From the NCBI RefSeq assembly GCF_003991585.1, contig NZ_PQSP01000001.1:806001-870000 (forward strand): a stretch of DNA of 64,000 nt, in the 5' to 3' direction. The stretch is from Saezia sanguinis. Its GTDB lineage: Bacteria; Pseudomonadota; Gammaproteobacteria; Burkholderiales; Burkholderiaceae_C. Shown piece by piece: positions 37,426-46,054 of the stretch. A model generated the notes under the pieces. The model was not told the DNA's origin. It searched no databases and was given only the letters and a program-made list of their open reading frames with translations. The first letter of the stretch is position 1. The number at the start of each line of letters is the position of its first letter. A program made the translations under genes and the position numbers.

Positions 37426-37655
37426 ATTTTCAAAATCCTTGATTAACCTGATAATGCAACCTGATGCCACCCTAGATACTAGGCAGCCAGGTGCTCTTGG
37501 CAGGCACAACAGAAACGATATTTACTTTTTCAGTCCGTATCAGCGTAAATATGCATTACTGTTTTATACTCGCGATGCCGAGACACGTGCATGACCCCTT
37601 GGTCAGCTAACATCGCAGAAGGCGCTATTATAGCGCAAAGTCAATTGTTTGTTGT

Positions 37656-38192
37656 ATGAGAATTCAAATGCTGATTCGACCCTGCTCCTCAGATGATTTG
37701 CCGGCTGTTACCGCTATTTACGCCTACCACGTTTTAAACAATACGGGCAGCTTTGAAACTGATCCTCCCTCTTTGGAGGAAATGCGGATGCGCAGAAAAA
37801 GCATTCTTCAGCAGGGCTGGCCCTATCTGGTAGCCATTTTTCAAAATGAAGTGGTCGGCTACGCTTATGCTGGCGCATTTCGTCTGCGCCCAGCATACCG
37901 CTATACCGTGGAAGACTCCATTTATGTGCGTCAGGACATGCATCAAAAAGGCATTGCCCGTGCACTGCTGGCAGAGCTCATCACCCAGTGCGAACTCCGG
38001 GGTGCCCGCCAGATGGTGGCCGTCATCGGGGACTCGGACAACCGGGGCTCCATTGGCCTGCATACCGCTCTGGGATTTGAGCATACCGGCATCATGCGTG
38101 CAGCAGGCTGGAAATTCGACAAATGGCTGGATGTTGTCACGATGCAACGCGCTTTAGGCATGGGTGACAAATCCGCACCGCCTCAAACCTGA
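37656..38192 (+). CDS. GNAT acetyltransferase of the Pat/MnaT (phosphinothricin N-acetyltransferase-like) family
   Basis: The 178-residue cytoplasmic enzyme has the family's order of motifs: IRPCSSDDLPAVTAIYAYHV at the start, TGSFETDPPSLEEM, YAGAFRLRPAYRYTVEDSIY and the acetyl-CoA loop HQKGIARALL. It ends GFEHTGIMRAAGWKFDKWLD. Relatives acetylate phosphinothricin, methionine sulphoximine/sulphone or L-methionine-like amino acids. The natural substrate here is not known. The start is uncertain between ATGs at 37656 and 37668; no ribosome site is clear. It is divergent from rpsP and convergent with the LysR gene. Confidence 0.88.
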   Translation: MRIQMLIRPCSSDDLPAVTAIYAYHVLNNTGSFETDPPSLEEMRMRRKSILQQGWPYLVAIFQNEVVGYAYAGAFRLRPAYRYTVEDSIYVRQDMHQKGIARALLAELITQCELRGARQMVAVIGDSDNRGSIGLHTALGFEHTGIMRAAGWKFDKWLDVVTMQRALGMGDKSAPPQT

Positions 38193-38240
38193 TTTAACCT
38201 ATCGCACACACCCTGCACCCTCACGAAAATTCACCGCACA

Positions 38241-39134
38241 TCAACGCGGCGCTTCAGATGCCTGTTCTTTTTTAAACCCTTGCTCCAAGAGCGCCAGCAA
38301 CCAGGCACTGACGGACCCGACTGCATACCGGCTGGACCAGATGACATCAATGGCAATATGCTTTGGCCAGCCCGGCACACCGAGTTCATGAAGACGAGCA
38401 GGGGCATAGTTTTCAACCAGCCATTTCGGCAGACGCGCCCAGCCATAACCGGCAAGGACCATTTCAAGCAAAACCAGATAATGCGACGTTGACCAGCACG
38501 CATTCGAACGCGGTTGCACATTGCTCTTCTCAAATGACTGAATGCGCAGCTCTCTGTGATGTGCCAGATCTGCCGCACGCACATGCTTTAAGCGGGCTAA
38601 TGCGTGACCAGGCGCCACCACCAGAACCACCTCTGACGTTTCTTCCAAAGTGAAATGCCGGATATGGGTAGGATATGACGCCATTGCTGCCAACAAGCCA
38701 ATGTGGGCTCTACCCTGCTCCACACTCGAGACTACATCCGCATCTTCCGCAATCAGACATTCCAGCGCCAGTTCAGGCGTACGCTGGTGCACCAACGCCA
38801 TCATCCGTGTAAAGCCGTCTGCCTGATAAATATCGGAAATGGCAATCGTCATCTCCAGTTGCCGCCCCTGGGCCAGTTCGCTGGCACAACGTGACAAAGA
38901 ATCATTGGCAAGCAAAACCCGCTGGGCATGTTGCAGCAAAATCCTGCCAGCATGTGTCAAATGCGGCGTATGGTGTGCTCTGTCAAACAGTTGAACGCCG
39001 TATTCAATTTCAAGATTGGCAATCGCCTCGCTGATGGTGGACTGCCTCTTGCCCAGTTGGCGTGCAGCGGCTGAAAAAGACCCTTGCGAGGCCGCTTCGA
39101 CAAAAGCGGTTAATGCATCCAGTGATTGCGCCAT
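38241..39134 (-). CDS. LysR-type transcriptional regulator divergent from a PACE efflux gene
   Basis: A 297-residue regulator with an N-terminal winged helix-turn-helix (LDALTAFVEAASQGSFSAAA, then KRQSTISEAIANLEIEYGVQLFDR) and a periplasmic-binding-like co-inducer domain. The start is the ATG with AAGAAGGG upstream, not the 90-codon longer frame. It lies 115 bp from the divergent PACE transporter gene. In Acinetobacter AceR, a LysR protein, activates the PACE gene aceI in response to chlorhexidine or polyamines; an analogous role is inferred. LysR boxes (T-N11-A) could lie in the shared intergenic region but were not assigned. Confidence 0.9.
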   Translation of the reverse strand: MAQSLDALTAFVEAASQGSFSAAARQLGKRQSTISEAIANLEIEYGVQLFDRAHHTPHLTHAGRILLQHAQRVLLANDSLSRCASELAQGRQLEMTIAISDIYQADGFTRMMALVHQRTPELALECLIAEDADVVSSVEQGRAHIGLLAAMASYPTHIRHFTLEETSEVVLVVAPGHALARLKHVRAADLAHHRELRIQSFEKSNVQPRSNACWSTSHYLVLLEMVLAGYGWARLPKWLVENYAPARLHELGVPGWPKHIAIDVIWSSRYAVGSVSAWLLALLEQGFKKEQASEAPR

Positions 39135-39249
39135 ACAACCCTTCTTATAAATCAAATCATCGGAATATCCGATATATATTAACTTGTTTTTATCGGCATA
39201 GTTGTTATATTTACGGCCTTTGTACACATAGTTTACAGAAGAGGAAAGT

Positions 39250-39717
39250 ATGCAACCCCGCAAAACTGCCAAAGAACTGGTCATACATGCCATGCTGTTT
39301 GAAATCATTGCAACAGCCATATGCGCACCCCTGTTCGCATGGATCATGGGCAAGACCCTTTTGCAGATGGGCGCGTTGTCCGTCATGTTCGCTTTCATCG
39401 CCATGACCGTGAATATGATCTACAACGCCATATTTGAACGCATTGAACACGCACTGAAATTCAAGCGTACACCGCGCATACGCATTCTTCATGCCTGCTT
39501 TTTCGAAATGATATTGATCCTGATCGTGGTGCCGCTGGCCGCATGGTGGCTGAGCGTTACACTGTTGCAGGCATTTATGATGGAAATTGGCATGATCGCC
39601 TTTTTCCTGCCCTATACCTATGTCTATAACCTGGTTTACGATCGCTTACGCGCCAAACGGCTGAAACGCATAGCGTCCCGGCGTTTTCACCTGGCCAGTT
39701 CCGGCGGGCCACACTGA
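39250..39717 (+). CDS. PACE-family efflux transporter (tandem BTP domains)
   Basis: Small inner-membrane drug/proton antiporter of 155 residues with four predicted helices in two repeated bacterial transmembrane pair domains. Each repeat starts with the same motif, (I/L)HAxxFE, with membrane-embedded Glu18 in the first and Glu86 in the second; the first is the proton-coupling position of AceI. The first repeat ends NMIYNAIFERIEH, close to the family WNxxYNxxFD pattern. Known PACE proteins export chlorhexidine, acriflavine and short-chain diamines such as cadaverine and putrescine. GAGGAAAG precedes the ATG, and a long bidirectional terminator follows. Confidence 0.92.
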   Translation: MQPRKTAKELVIHAMLFEIIATAICAPLFAWIMGKTLLQMGALSVMFAFIAMTVNMIYNAIFERIEHALKFKRTPRIRILHACFFEMILILIVVPLAAWWLSVTLLQAFMMEIGMIAFFLPYTYVYNLVYDRLRAKRLKRIASRRFHLASSGGPH

Positions 39718-39741
39718 ACCTACATACAGAGCCGCATCAAA

Positions 39742-39777
39742 AAATCAGGCCTTCAGTAGCAACTGAAGGCCTGATTT
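39742..39777. terminator. 16-bp perfect bidirectional terminator
   Basis: AAATCAGGCCTTCAGT and its exact complement flank a 4-bp loop, with A/T tracts outside. It separates the PACE gene (+) from the pit gene (-). Confidence 0.88.
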
Positions 39778-39799
39778 GTGAGAAAAAGAATTCAAAGCG

Positions 39800-40810
39800 T
39801 CAGAACAGCAATATGCTGATGCCATACCCCAGTGCTGCAATCAGCGCGGATGCAGGGATGGTGAAAATCCATGCCCATACAATGGTCCCCGCAACACCCC
39901 AGCGAACCGCTGAAGCGCGCTGTGTGGAGCCGACCCCGACAATGGCGCCGGTAATGGTATGCGTCGTGGAAACAGGAATCCCAAAAAATGTGGCAATAAA
40001 CAAGGTCATTGCCCCACCTGTTTCAGCACAAAAACCACCTACAGGCTTGAGCTTGGTAATTTTCTGCCCCATCGTCTTCACAATGCGCCAGCCACCAAAC
40101 ATGGTGCCTAAAGCAATCGCCATATAACAACTGATGATGGTCCACACAGGCGGCATGTCATGATTGGCACTGTACCAGCCCGTCGCAATCAGCAGCATCC
40201 AGATAATCCCAATGGTTTTCTGTGCGTCATTGCCCCCATGCCCCAGACTGTAAGCCGCGGCAGACGCCAACTGCAATCGCCGGAACCAGTGGTCGACTTT
40301 GCCGGGCGCCTGTTTGCGACAGATCCAACTGACCAATACCATCATCAGGGAGCCCAGCAAAAAGCCCAGCAACGGTGAGACAAAAATAAAGGCGACAACC
40401 TTACCGATGCCGCCCCAGACCATGACCGAAGGCCCTGCCTTGACCAAGGCAGCCCCCACAATACCGCCAATAAGCGCATGGGAAGAGCTTGAAGGAATGC
40501 CCCAATACCAGGTAATCACATTCCAGCTGATGGCACCGATCAAAGCGCCGGTCACCACATGGTAGTCAATGACCCCTGCCTGCACAATTCCTTTACCCAC
40601 CGTCGCAGCCACACTCAAATGGAACACGGCAATGGCAAGCAGATTAAAAAATGCTGCAAAAACAACGGCATGCTGGGGCTTGAGCACACCAGTGGAAACA
40701 ACCGTTGCAATAGAATTGGCCGCGTCATGAAACCCGTTCATGAAGTCAAAGATCAGGGCAATCAGAACCAACGCTCCTACAGCCCATATGCTCAGGGTAA
40801 CAGCATCCAT
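39800..40810 (-). CDS. pit: PiT-family inorganic phosphate transporter
   Basis: Low-affinity phosphate/cation symporter in the inner membrane, 336 residues with about ten helices. The inverted PiT signature repeats are visible: FMNGFHDAANSIAT near residue 25 and GIPVSTTHTITGAIVG near 280. A central GGNDAQKTIGI is at about 200. It follows a DUF47 gene by 2 bp in the same orientation. Such pairs are common, the PhoU-like protein probably regulating the transporter. It may also carry metal-phosphate complexes, as other Pit proteins do. Confidence 0.94.
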   Translation of the reverse strand: MDAVTLSIWAVGALVLIALIFDFMNGFHDAANSIATVVSTGVLKPQHAVVFAAFFNLLAIAVFHLSVAATVGKGIVQAGVIDYHVVTGALIGAISWNVITWYWGIPSSSSHALIGGIVGAALVKAGPSVMVWGGIGKVVAFIFVSPLLGFLLGSLMMVLVSWICRKQAPGKVDHWFRRLQLASAAAYSLGHGGNDAQKTIGIIWMLLIATGWYSANHDMPPVWTIISCYMAIALGTMFGGWRIVKTMGQKITKLKPVGGFCAETGGAMTLFIATFFGIPVSTTHTITGAIVGVGSTQRASAVRWGVAGTIVWAWIFTIPASALIAALGYGISILLF

Positions 40811-40812
40811 GA

Positions 40813-41460
40813 TCAGCTATTTTCCAGTACGATGCCTTCGATGATATCGGCAACATCCTCACAGCGGTCAGTAATCTGCTCCAACTGGCTGTAAATGGCG
40901 TTGTACTTAATCAATTCACGAACATCCGGCTCTTTGCGAAACAGTGCGCTGATGGCCACGCTCTGCGCCTTATCCGCCTCAGACTCCAGCTTGTCAATTT
41001 CCTGGCACGCCTGAATCACGACCTTGACAACATCTTCTTTATTCAGCTGCTTGAGAGGCTGGACCGCATTTTTCAGGCAGACACAGGCTTTCATGGACAG
41101 ATCGGTCATTGACACAATCTCGGGCGTCATGGCATGCACATCATAAAGCGACATCGCCTGCGCCACGTGCTGGATGGTATCGACCACATCATCAATACCG
41201 ATCGTCATGGAATGAATCTGCTCACGATCAATGGGCGTGATAAACGTCTTGTGCAAAAGCCTTAACACTTCTGCCGTGATGCGATCGGCCTTGTGTTCAA
41301 TTTCAGCGATTTCGGCAGTCAAACGCTCACGCGCTTCAACATTATCATATTCGCTGACCAGTTGGGAAAAAGATAAGGCAGCCTGATACATTTCATCTGC
41401 ATGCCTGTTGAACAGTTCGAAAAAGTTACCTTCTCGAGGCAGTAATTTGCTGAATAGCAT
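40813..41460 (-). CDS. PhoU-like DUF47 family protein, Pit accessory
   Basis: A 215-residue all-helical cytoplasmic protein. The N-terminus MLFSKLLPREGNFFELFNRH and the acidic EIEHKADRITAEV and TPIDREQIHSMTIGIDDVVD motifs mark DUF47 (PF01865), related to PhoU, whose acidic residues bind metal clusters. The second half repeats the pattern with EIDKLESEAD and DRCEDVADIIEGIV. Its stop is 2 bp before the pit start, so the two are coupled. Likely role: modulation of Pit activity. Confidence 0.92.
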   Translation of the reverse strand: MLFSKLLPREGNFFELFNRHADEMYQAALSFSQLVSEYDNVEARERLTAEIAEIEHKADRITAEVLRLLHKTFITPIDREQIHSMTIGIDDVVDTIQHVAQAMSLYDVHAMTPEIVSMTDLSMKACVCLKNAVQPLKQLNKEDVVKVVIQACQEIDKLESEADKAQSVAISALFRKEPDVRELIKYNAIYSQLEQITDRCEDVADIIEGIVLENS

Positions 41461-41607
41461 AAAGCGTTGTAACTTCTCTCAAGTGTGAAGCTAACAGTTT
41501 AACCTGTCTTTCCCCCAATTTTCACCAAACCTGACATTTTCCTTTCATCCCACTGGACTAAATGAAAATAACCACATGATTTCCGAAAAATAAGGCAGGA
41601 ATCCACT

Positions 41608-42261
41608 TTATAGCTGGGGGTTAAAGAAACCACGGGTTCCGCGAAACCCCTCCAATCGCTGTAATAATCCATGAAAATGCGCTTCATTATCAATAGGATT
41701 GAAGTTTTCGGTATTCACGGCAAATACCGGCGCCTTTTCATAATGCTGAAAAAGATGCGCGTAACCATCTGCCAACCGTTCCAGATACGGCAGCTCAATG
41801 CGCTTTTCCATGGTTGTTGCGCGCTTGCGAATCCGTGCCAGCAGGGTTTGCGGCTCGGCCTGCAGCCAGATCACCAGATCCGGCGGTGCAACCTCGGCAG
41901 GTATGACATCATGGTGGATGCGCTGAAATAAAGCGTACTCTTCCTTATCCAGTGTCAGCCAGGCAAAAACATCGTTCTTCTCAAACAAATAATCCCCGAC
42001 AACTCTTTGCCCCTGAGCCAGGCACGCCTGTTCATTGCGCTGCTGGTCCAGGCGCTGAAACATGAAGTACAACTGTGTCGCCAGCGCATGGCTGGCCCCG
42101 GAAGTTTCATAAAAACGCCCCAGAAAAGGATTTTGCGCCGCATTTTCCAGCACAAGCGTTGCACCCAGTACAGAAGCCAGCTTCTCCGCCAACGAGGTTT
42201 TACCTACCCCAATCGGCCCCTCAATCACAATATGCGGAAACCGTTCCAGAACTTTTGACAC
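41608..42261 (-). CDS. Deoxyadenosine/deoxyguanosine kinase family protein
   Basis: Nucleoside kinase of 217 residues for purine-deoxynucleoside salvage. The start is a GTG preceded by GAAGGGG at 5 bp; a longer ATG frame to 42297 places this ribosome site inside the gene. P-loop EGPIGVGKTS (14-23), then QLYFMFQRLDQQ, the DYLFEKNDVFAWLTL segment corresponding to the catalytic Glu/Arg region, a lid with RIRKRATTMEK and ELPYLERLADGY. In related species it lies in a folK-panB neighbourhood; here it is alone. Exact nucleoside preference cannot be read. Confidence 0.9.
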   Translation of the reverse strand: MSKVLERFPHIVIEGPIGVGKTSLAEKLASVLGATLVLENAAQNPFLGRFYETSGASHALATQLYFMFQRLDQQRNEQACLAQGQRVVGDYLFEKNDVFAWLTLDKEEYALFQRIHHDVIPAEVAPPDLVIWLQAEPQTLLARIRKRATTMEKRIELPYLERLADGYAHLFQHYEKAPVFAVNTENFNPIDNEAHFHGLLQRLEGFRGTRGFFNPQL

Positions 42262-42493
42262 ATTATCCCCTTCACTGTGACATGAATCTGTATGCATACA
42301 TACTTAGCCGTTTTTATCATACTTCTCTGCCAGGCAAATTCAGGCCGGTATAAAAAACCGCAGGGCTCCCGGATATCGTACGCAAAATATATGCAAAGCT
42401 GAACGCCCGCATCACCAAAATAACAGGGCGATCACGCACTGCGTAACCGCCCCACCCATCAAAACGTACAAATATGAAAAAGCTAATGCGCCA

Positions 42494-43846
42494 TCACCGG
42501 CCAAGAGACCTTCCATTCATCATCGCAGTGCCTCCTTGATAAGAGAAGTCCCATGTCACCATTCCGCCTCTGTTGACCAAAGCACCTTGTTGAATCCGTT
42601 CCTGCAACTGAGCATATAACTTTGGCCCCAGAATCTCACGTGTCAGCATTGAGGCAGGCGCACGGAAATCCATTTGAACACTGAGCCTGGTCATCAGTAA
42701 CGCCATAAATGGCGTGCGTTTCAAATCGTCGGCAGTAATGCTTGCAACTCTGATATCCACGTGAGATTCAGCGGTTTGCCCATTATAGGTAATTGTAAAA
42801 GGATCAATGATAAATGCCGGTGACGCTTTGAAGATATCCGCAGCCCTGCTCTCCATGATTCTCATCGCTTCCTGTTGCGCCCGGGGCGAGTTTCCGGCAG
42901 CTTCATACTGTTTTGAAAACTCCTCCATCACAGGCACGTTGATATTATCCAGTCTGGAATAAAGGTTCACCTGCATGGAATTCCCCATGACTTTGGCATC
43001 AAACTTGATTTCCATTTTGTATGAGGCAAAATCACCGTCACGCCGCTCTTCACTGACCAAAAGCACTTTGTTAATATCAAATTGCTGCTCCGGTTTTCCC
43101 CCATCGATCAAAAACCTTTCCAGTGCCAGATTGTGATTGCCATTCCACCACGTGACAATATCACCCACCTCACTGTCACGGGCCTGATAAGTCAGTTGAT
43201 GAATCAATAATTGAGACTGGGTGCTCGGCTGGGTCAGCAGCAGATACGGAAAATTCACAGACAGGTCTGCTTTGGTTCCAAAACGACGGGTCTGAAATTG
43301 TGCAGCCACCCCGTTATATTGAAATTGTGTATCACCATTATCCAGATCGAAAGCGGCACCATAGACATCGGTTGAAAAATCTTTCCAGTAGGTGATTTTA
43401 ATTTGCGCTGTTATCAGGTTCTGCCCCTGCAGCGACTGCACAATCTGCGGCGAAACATGCGCCGGGTCAAAATTGGCAACCGTATCAATCCTGGCTAATC
43501 CAAGGCCTTTGCTTCCCAGCCAGGGGCCTGTGCGAATGTCATTATCCACAATAATGCGGATTGGCTTTTGCGGCAGTTCAAAAGGCGTTTCGTAAAACTC
43601 GTCCTGGCGCAAATAGCTCCGACGGACATCCCACTCAACAGCGAATTGCGCCTGAGAGTCAAACAGCCCCCTGTGGTAACTCAATTCCGTTACACGCACA
43701 TCAGGCATGTTTTCCTGCAGCCATATGTTGGTTTCAACAACTTCCTCATGATAACGTTTCTCAATATAAAAGCTGCTGCCAAAAGCAGCTCCTAAATAAA
43801 CCCCAACCAATACCACAGTTCCAACCAGCAGCGTCTTCGCCTTCAT
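42494..43846 (-). CDS. DUF945 (YdgA-like) family protein, copy 1
   Basis: A 450-residue envelope protein with one N-terminal membrane anchor (residues 5-25, LLVGTVVLVGVYLGAAF) followed by the family landmark YIEKRYHEEV. Most of the protein is predicted extracytoplasmic. Conserved stretches shared with its neighbour: SxYxRGxFxSxAQF, RTGPWLGxxGxGLAR, SLQGQxLxTxQxKxxY and the C-terminal VSDFSYQ-like DFSYQGG. AGGAG precedes the ATG at 5 bp. The biochemical function of the family is not established; a YdgA link to the cell envelope is suspected. It is a tandem paralogue of the next gene. Confidence 0.85.
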   Translation of the reverse strand: MKAKTLLVGTVVLVGVYLGAAFGSSFYIEKRYHEEVVETNIWLQENMPDVRVTELSYHRGLFDSQAQFAVEWDVRRSYLRQDEFYETPFELPQKPIRIIVDNDIRTGPWLGSKGLGLARIDTVANFDPAHVSPQIVQSLQGQNLITAQIKITYWKDFSTDVYGAAFDLDNGDTQFQYNGVAAQFQTRRFGTKADLSVNFPYLLLTQPSTQSQLLIHQLTYQARDSEVGDIVTWWNGNHNLALERFLIDGGKPEQQFDINKVLLVSEERRDGDFASYKMEIKFDAKVMGNSMQVNLYSRLDNINVPVMEEFSKQYEAAGNSPRAQQEAMRIMESRAADIFKASPAFIIDPFTITYNGQTAESHVDIRVASITADDLKRTPFMALLMTRLSVQMDFRAPASMLTREILGPKLYAQLQERIQQGALVNRGGMVTWDFSYQGGTAMMNGRSLGR

Positions 43847-44009
43847 AATCTCCTCACATGCACTGATACGTAAAATAAAAATTATTTTTTAAAGAAAACA
43901 CCCATCAGCAGACAATTTTCTTTGATTTTGGATTTTCCATGTAACAAATAGCCTCCTTTCATCATTAAATTGGCACAAATAAGACATTTTTTATATGGCA
44001 TGGCAATGA

Positions 44010-45362
44010 TCAAAAAGCAGCCAAAGTGGACCCTATTGTTTTCCCATTCACCTGTGTAACGCCCTGCTGGTAAGAAAAATCAGACACCAGCAGATCTCCT
44101 CTTTTCACCAAAAATCCCTGCTCGATCAGGGCCAAAACCTGAGGATATACAACTTCACCCAGCATATCCTCTGCGAGTAATGATGCAGAAGCCTGAAAAT
44201 TGCTCTGACCATTTATCTTACTCATCAACACCATTGGCAATGGCATGCGCTTCAAATCTCCATCTGATATGGAGTCCACCTGTATTTGCGCTGAATAGTC
44301 GGCAGTTTTTCCATCATAGACAAATGCAACGTTGATTGAAAAAGAAGGTGATCTTTTGTAAATATCTGCCAGATGCTCTTCAAGCTGTGCAAACAATGCC
44401 ATCCCTTTTTCGCTAAACGCGCTTGTCTTCGACCATAGCTCTAATGTGGCTGCATATGCATCAATTGCCGGGGAGAACAAGCGATTCATCTTCGAATTAA
44501 ATGACAACTGAAACGGACGCCCCGACCACACGCCTTTGGTTTCGAAATTCATGACAGGAGAGATAAAATCCCCTTCACTATTTTCCTGCACCATCAAGTG
44601 CAATTTAGCAATATCGATATCCATACCCTCGGAACCCAAACGCAGGCCATCCAGGGTTAATTTCTGATCGCTTGTCCAGAAAAATATGTTGGCTCTGCCA
44701 TTCAATGATTCATACAGCAAATTATCAACCTGCAAATACGCATGACGCTTTGCATCGCTCCAAAGCACGTAAGGCAGCCTGACACTCATATCCACCAGCG
44801 ATCCAGACTGATGTGTTTGAACTCTGGCATGCATACCAGAAAACTGAAGCTGTATTTGCCCGGCATCCATGTGAACCGGAGTCACATAAACCTCCGTCCC
44901 GAAACTGTTCAAATAACCAACTTTCGTCTGCCCTGTTCCCAGGTCCTGCCCTTGCAATGATTGAATCAACTCGGGTGAAACGCTGGCCGGATCAAAGTGA
45001 GCACGCGTTTCTACTCTGGCCAACCCCACCCCCTGGCGCCCCAGCCAGGGGCCTGTACGGACCTGATGTTCAAAAACAATACGCACAGGTTTGCCAGCCC
45101 CGCCGAAAGATGCCTTATTCGCATCATCAAAAATTGGGGGCATATCCACTTCAAGCACAAACTGCGCAGATGAATTGAAAAACCCTCGCTGATAGCTCGA
45201 CTCAATGATACTGATGCCTGGTGCAGATTCCAGCAGCCAGGCGTTTATTCTGATTCTTTGCTCGTTGTAACGTTTTTCGAAATACCAACCATGCCACCAG
45301 GCACCTGCTAAATATATAAAAACCAACGCCACAATACCAATTAACAAGTATTTTGTTTTCAT
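44010..45362 (-). CDS. DUF945 (YdgA-like) family protein, copy 2
   Basis: 450 residues from the ATG at 45362 (a GTG three codons earlier is possible), chosen because MKTKYLL matches the start of copy 1. It has the same layout: N-terminal membrane helix (LIGIVALVFIYLAGA), YFEKRYNEQR, SSYQRGFFNSSAQF, RTGPWLGRQGVGLARVET and a DFSYQQGVTQVNG end. The two copies are alignable over their whole length but clearly diverged, which indicates an old tandem duplication. The 163-bp gap between them has no terminator, so they may be co-transcribed, copy 2 first. Confidence 0.85.
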   Translation of the reverse strand: MKTKYLLIGIVALVFIYLAGAWWHGWYFEKRYNEQRIRINAWLLESAPGISIIESSYQRGFFNSSAQFVLEVDMPPIFDDANKASFGGAGKPVRIVFEHQVRTGPWLGRQGVGLARVETRAHFDPASVSPELIQSLQGQDLGTGQTKVGYLNSFGTEVYVTPVHMDAGQIQLQFSGMHARVQTHQSGSLVDMSVRLPYVLWSDAKRHAYLQVDNLLYESLNGRANIFFWTSDQKLTLDGLRLGSEGMDIDIAKLHLMVQENSEGDFISPVMNFETKGVWSGRPFQLSFNSKMNRLFSPAIDAYAATLELWSKTSAFSEKGMALFAQLEEHLADIYKRSPSFSINVAFVYDGKTADYSAQIQVDSISDGDLKRMPLPMVLMSKINGQSNFQASASLLAEDMLGEVVYPQVLALIEQGFLVKRGDLLVSDFSYQQGVTQVNGKTIGSTLAAF

Positions 45363-45595
45363 AACATTCACATGTATTTTCTTGCGATATATATGCGTTA
45401 ATTATATGTAAGTAATTTTTAATCAGCAAGTCTATTATTTTTCATGCACTTATGTTATGTTGCATACAGGTATTTTCAAAATATGGGTACTTTTTTTACA
45501 TGTCATAAAAGCAAATAGGACACCCGCCCCTTTGATACAAACGTCATTGTTTCAATGTTAATACCCGGCCACCGACAACTTATAAGGAGCAATAA

Positions 45596-46027
45596 ATGGA
45601 CACCAGACAGGCAAACGGCAGTTGTTTATGCGGCAAAATCAAAGTCAAATTGGGAGCATTCAATTCGCAGGTGTATGCCTGCCATTGCGGAATGTGCCGC
45701 AAATGGAGCGGCAGCCTGCTCATGTCTGTTGATGCTGGTAAAAGTGTCCAGTTTGAAGGCGAAGAATATATCCAGGTTTACGATTCATCTGCATGGGCCG
45801 AGCGGGGCTTTTGCAAAAACTGTGGCACACACCTGTTTTACCGCGTCAAAGCAACACAGGATTACTTTCTGCCCATTGGGCTGCTGGACGATATCCAAGA
45901 CGACCAGGTGCAGTTTGTCTCACAAATCTACATTGACCGTAAACCCGCATATTTCAGCTTTGCCAACCCCACACAGACCATGACAGAAGCGCAGGTCATG
46001 GCCATGTTTGCAGCACCTGAAGAATAA
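45596..46027 (+). CDS. GFA/CENP-V family zinc protein
   Basis: A 143-residue cytoplasmic protein with the zinc ligands of the glutathione-dependent formaldehyde-activating (GFA) fold: Cys10/Cys12 in GSCLCGKI, Cys29/Cys31/Cys34 in ACHCGMCRKWSG, and Cys73/Cys76 in GFCKNCGTHLF. The fold binds glutathione adducts in some members, but most GFA proteins, including this one, have no proven substrate and no adhC/fghA formaldehyde genes beside it. AAGGAG precedes the ATG. It is convergent with the giant uvrA, the stops being 27 bp apart. Confidence 0.88.
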   Translation: MDTRQANGSCLCGKIKVKLGAFNSQVYACHCGMCRKWSGSLLMSVDAGKSVQFEGEEYIQVYDSSAWAERGFCKNCGTHLFYRVKATQDYFLPIGLLDDIQDDQVQFVSQIYIDRKPAYFSFANPTQTMTEAQVMAMFAAPEE

Positions 46028-46054
46028 ATGCCGCCAGCGGCAAGCTGCCGCGGC

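Noticed and set aside
45555..45983. 142-codon frame overlapping the GFA gene in another frame
   Set aside because: The GFA frame has all the zinc-binding cysteines in order and an AAGGAG site; the overlapping frame has neither.
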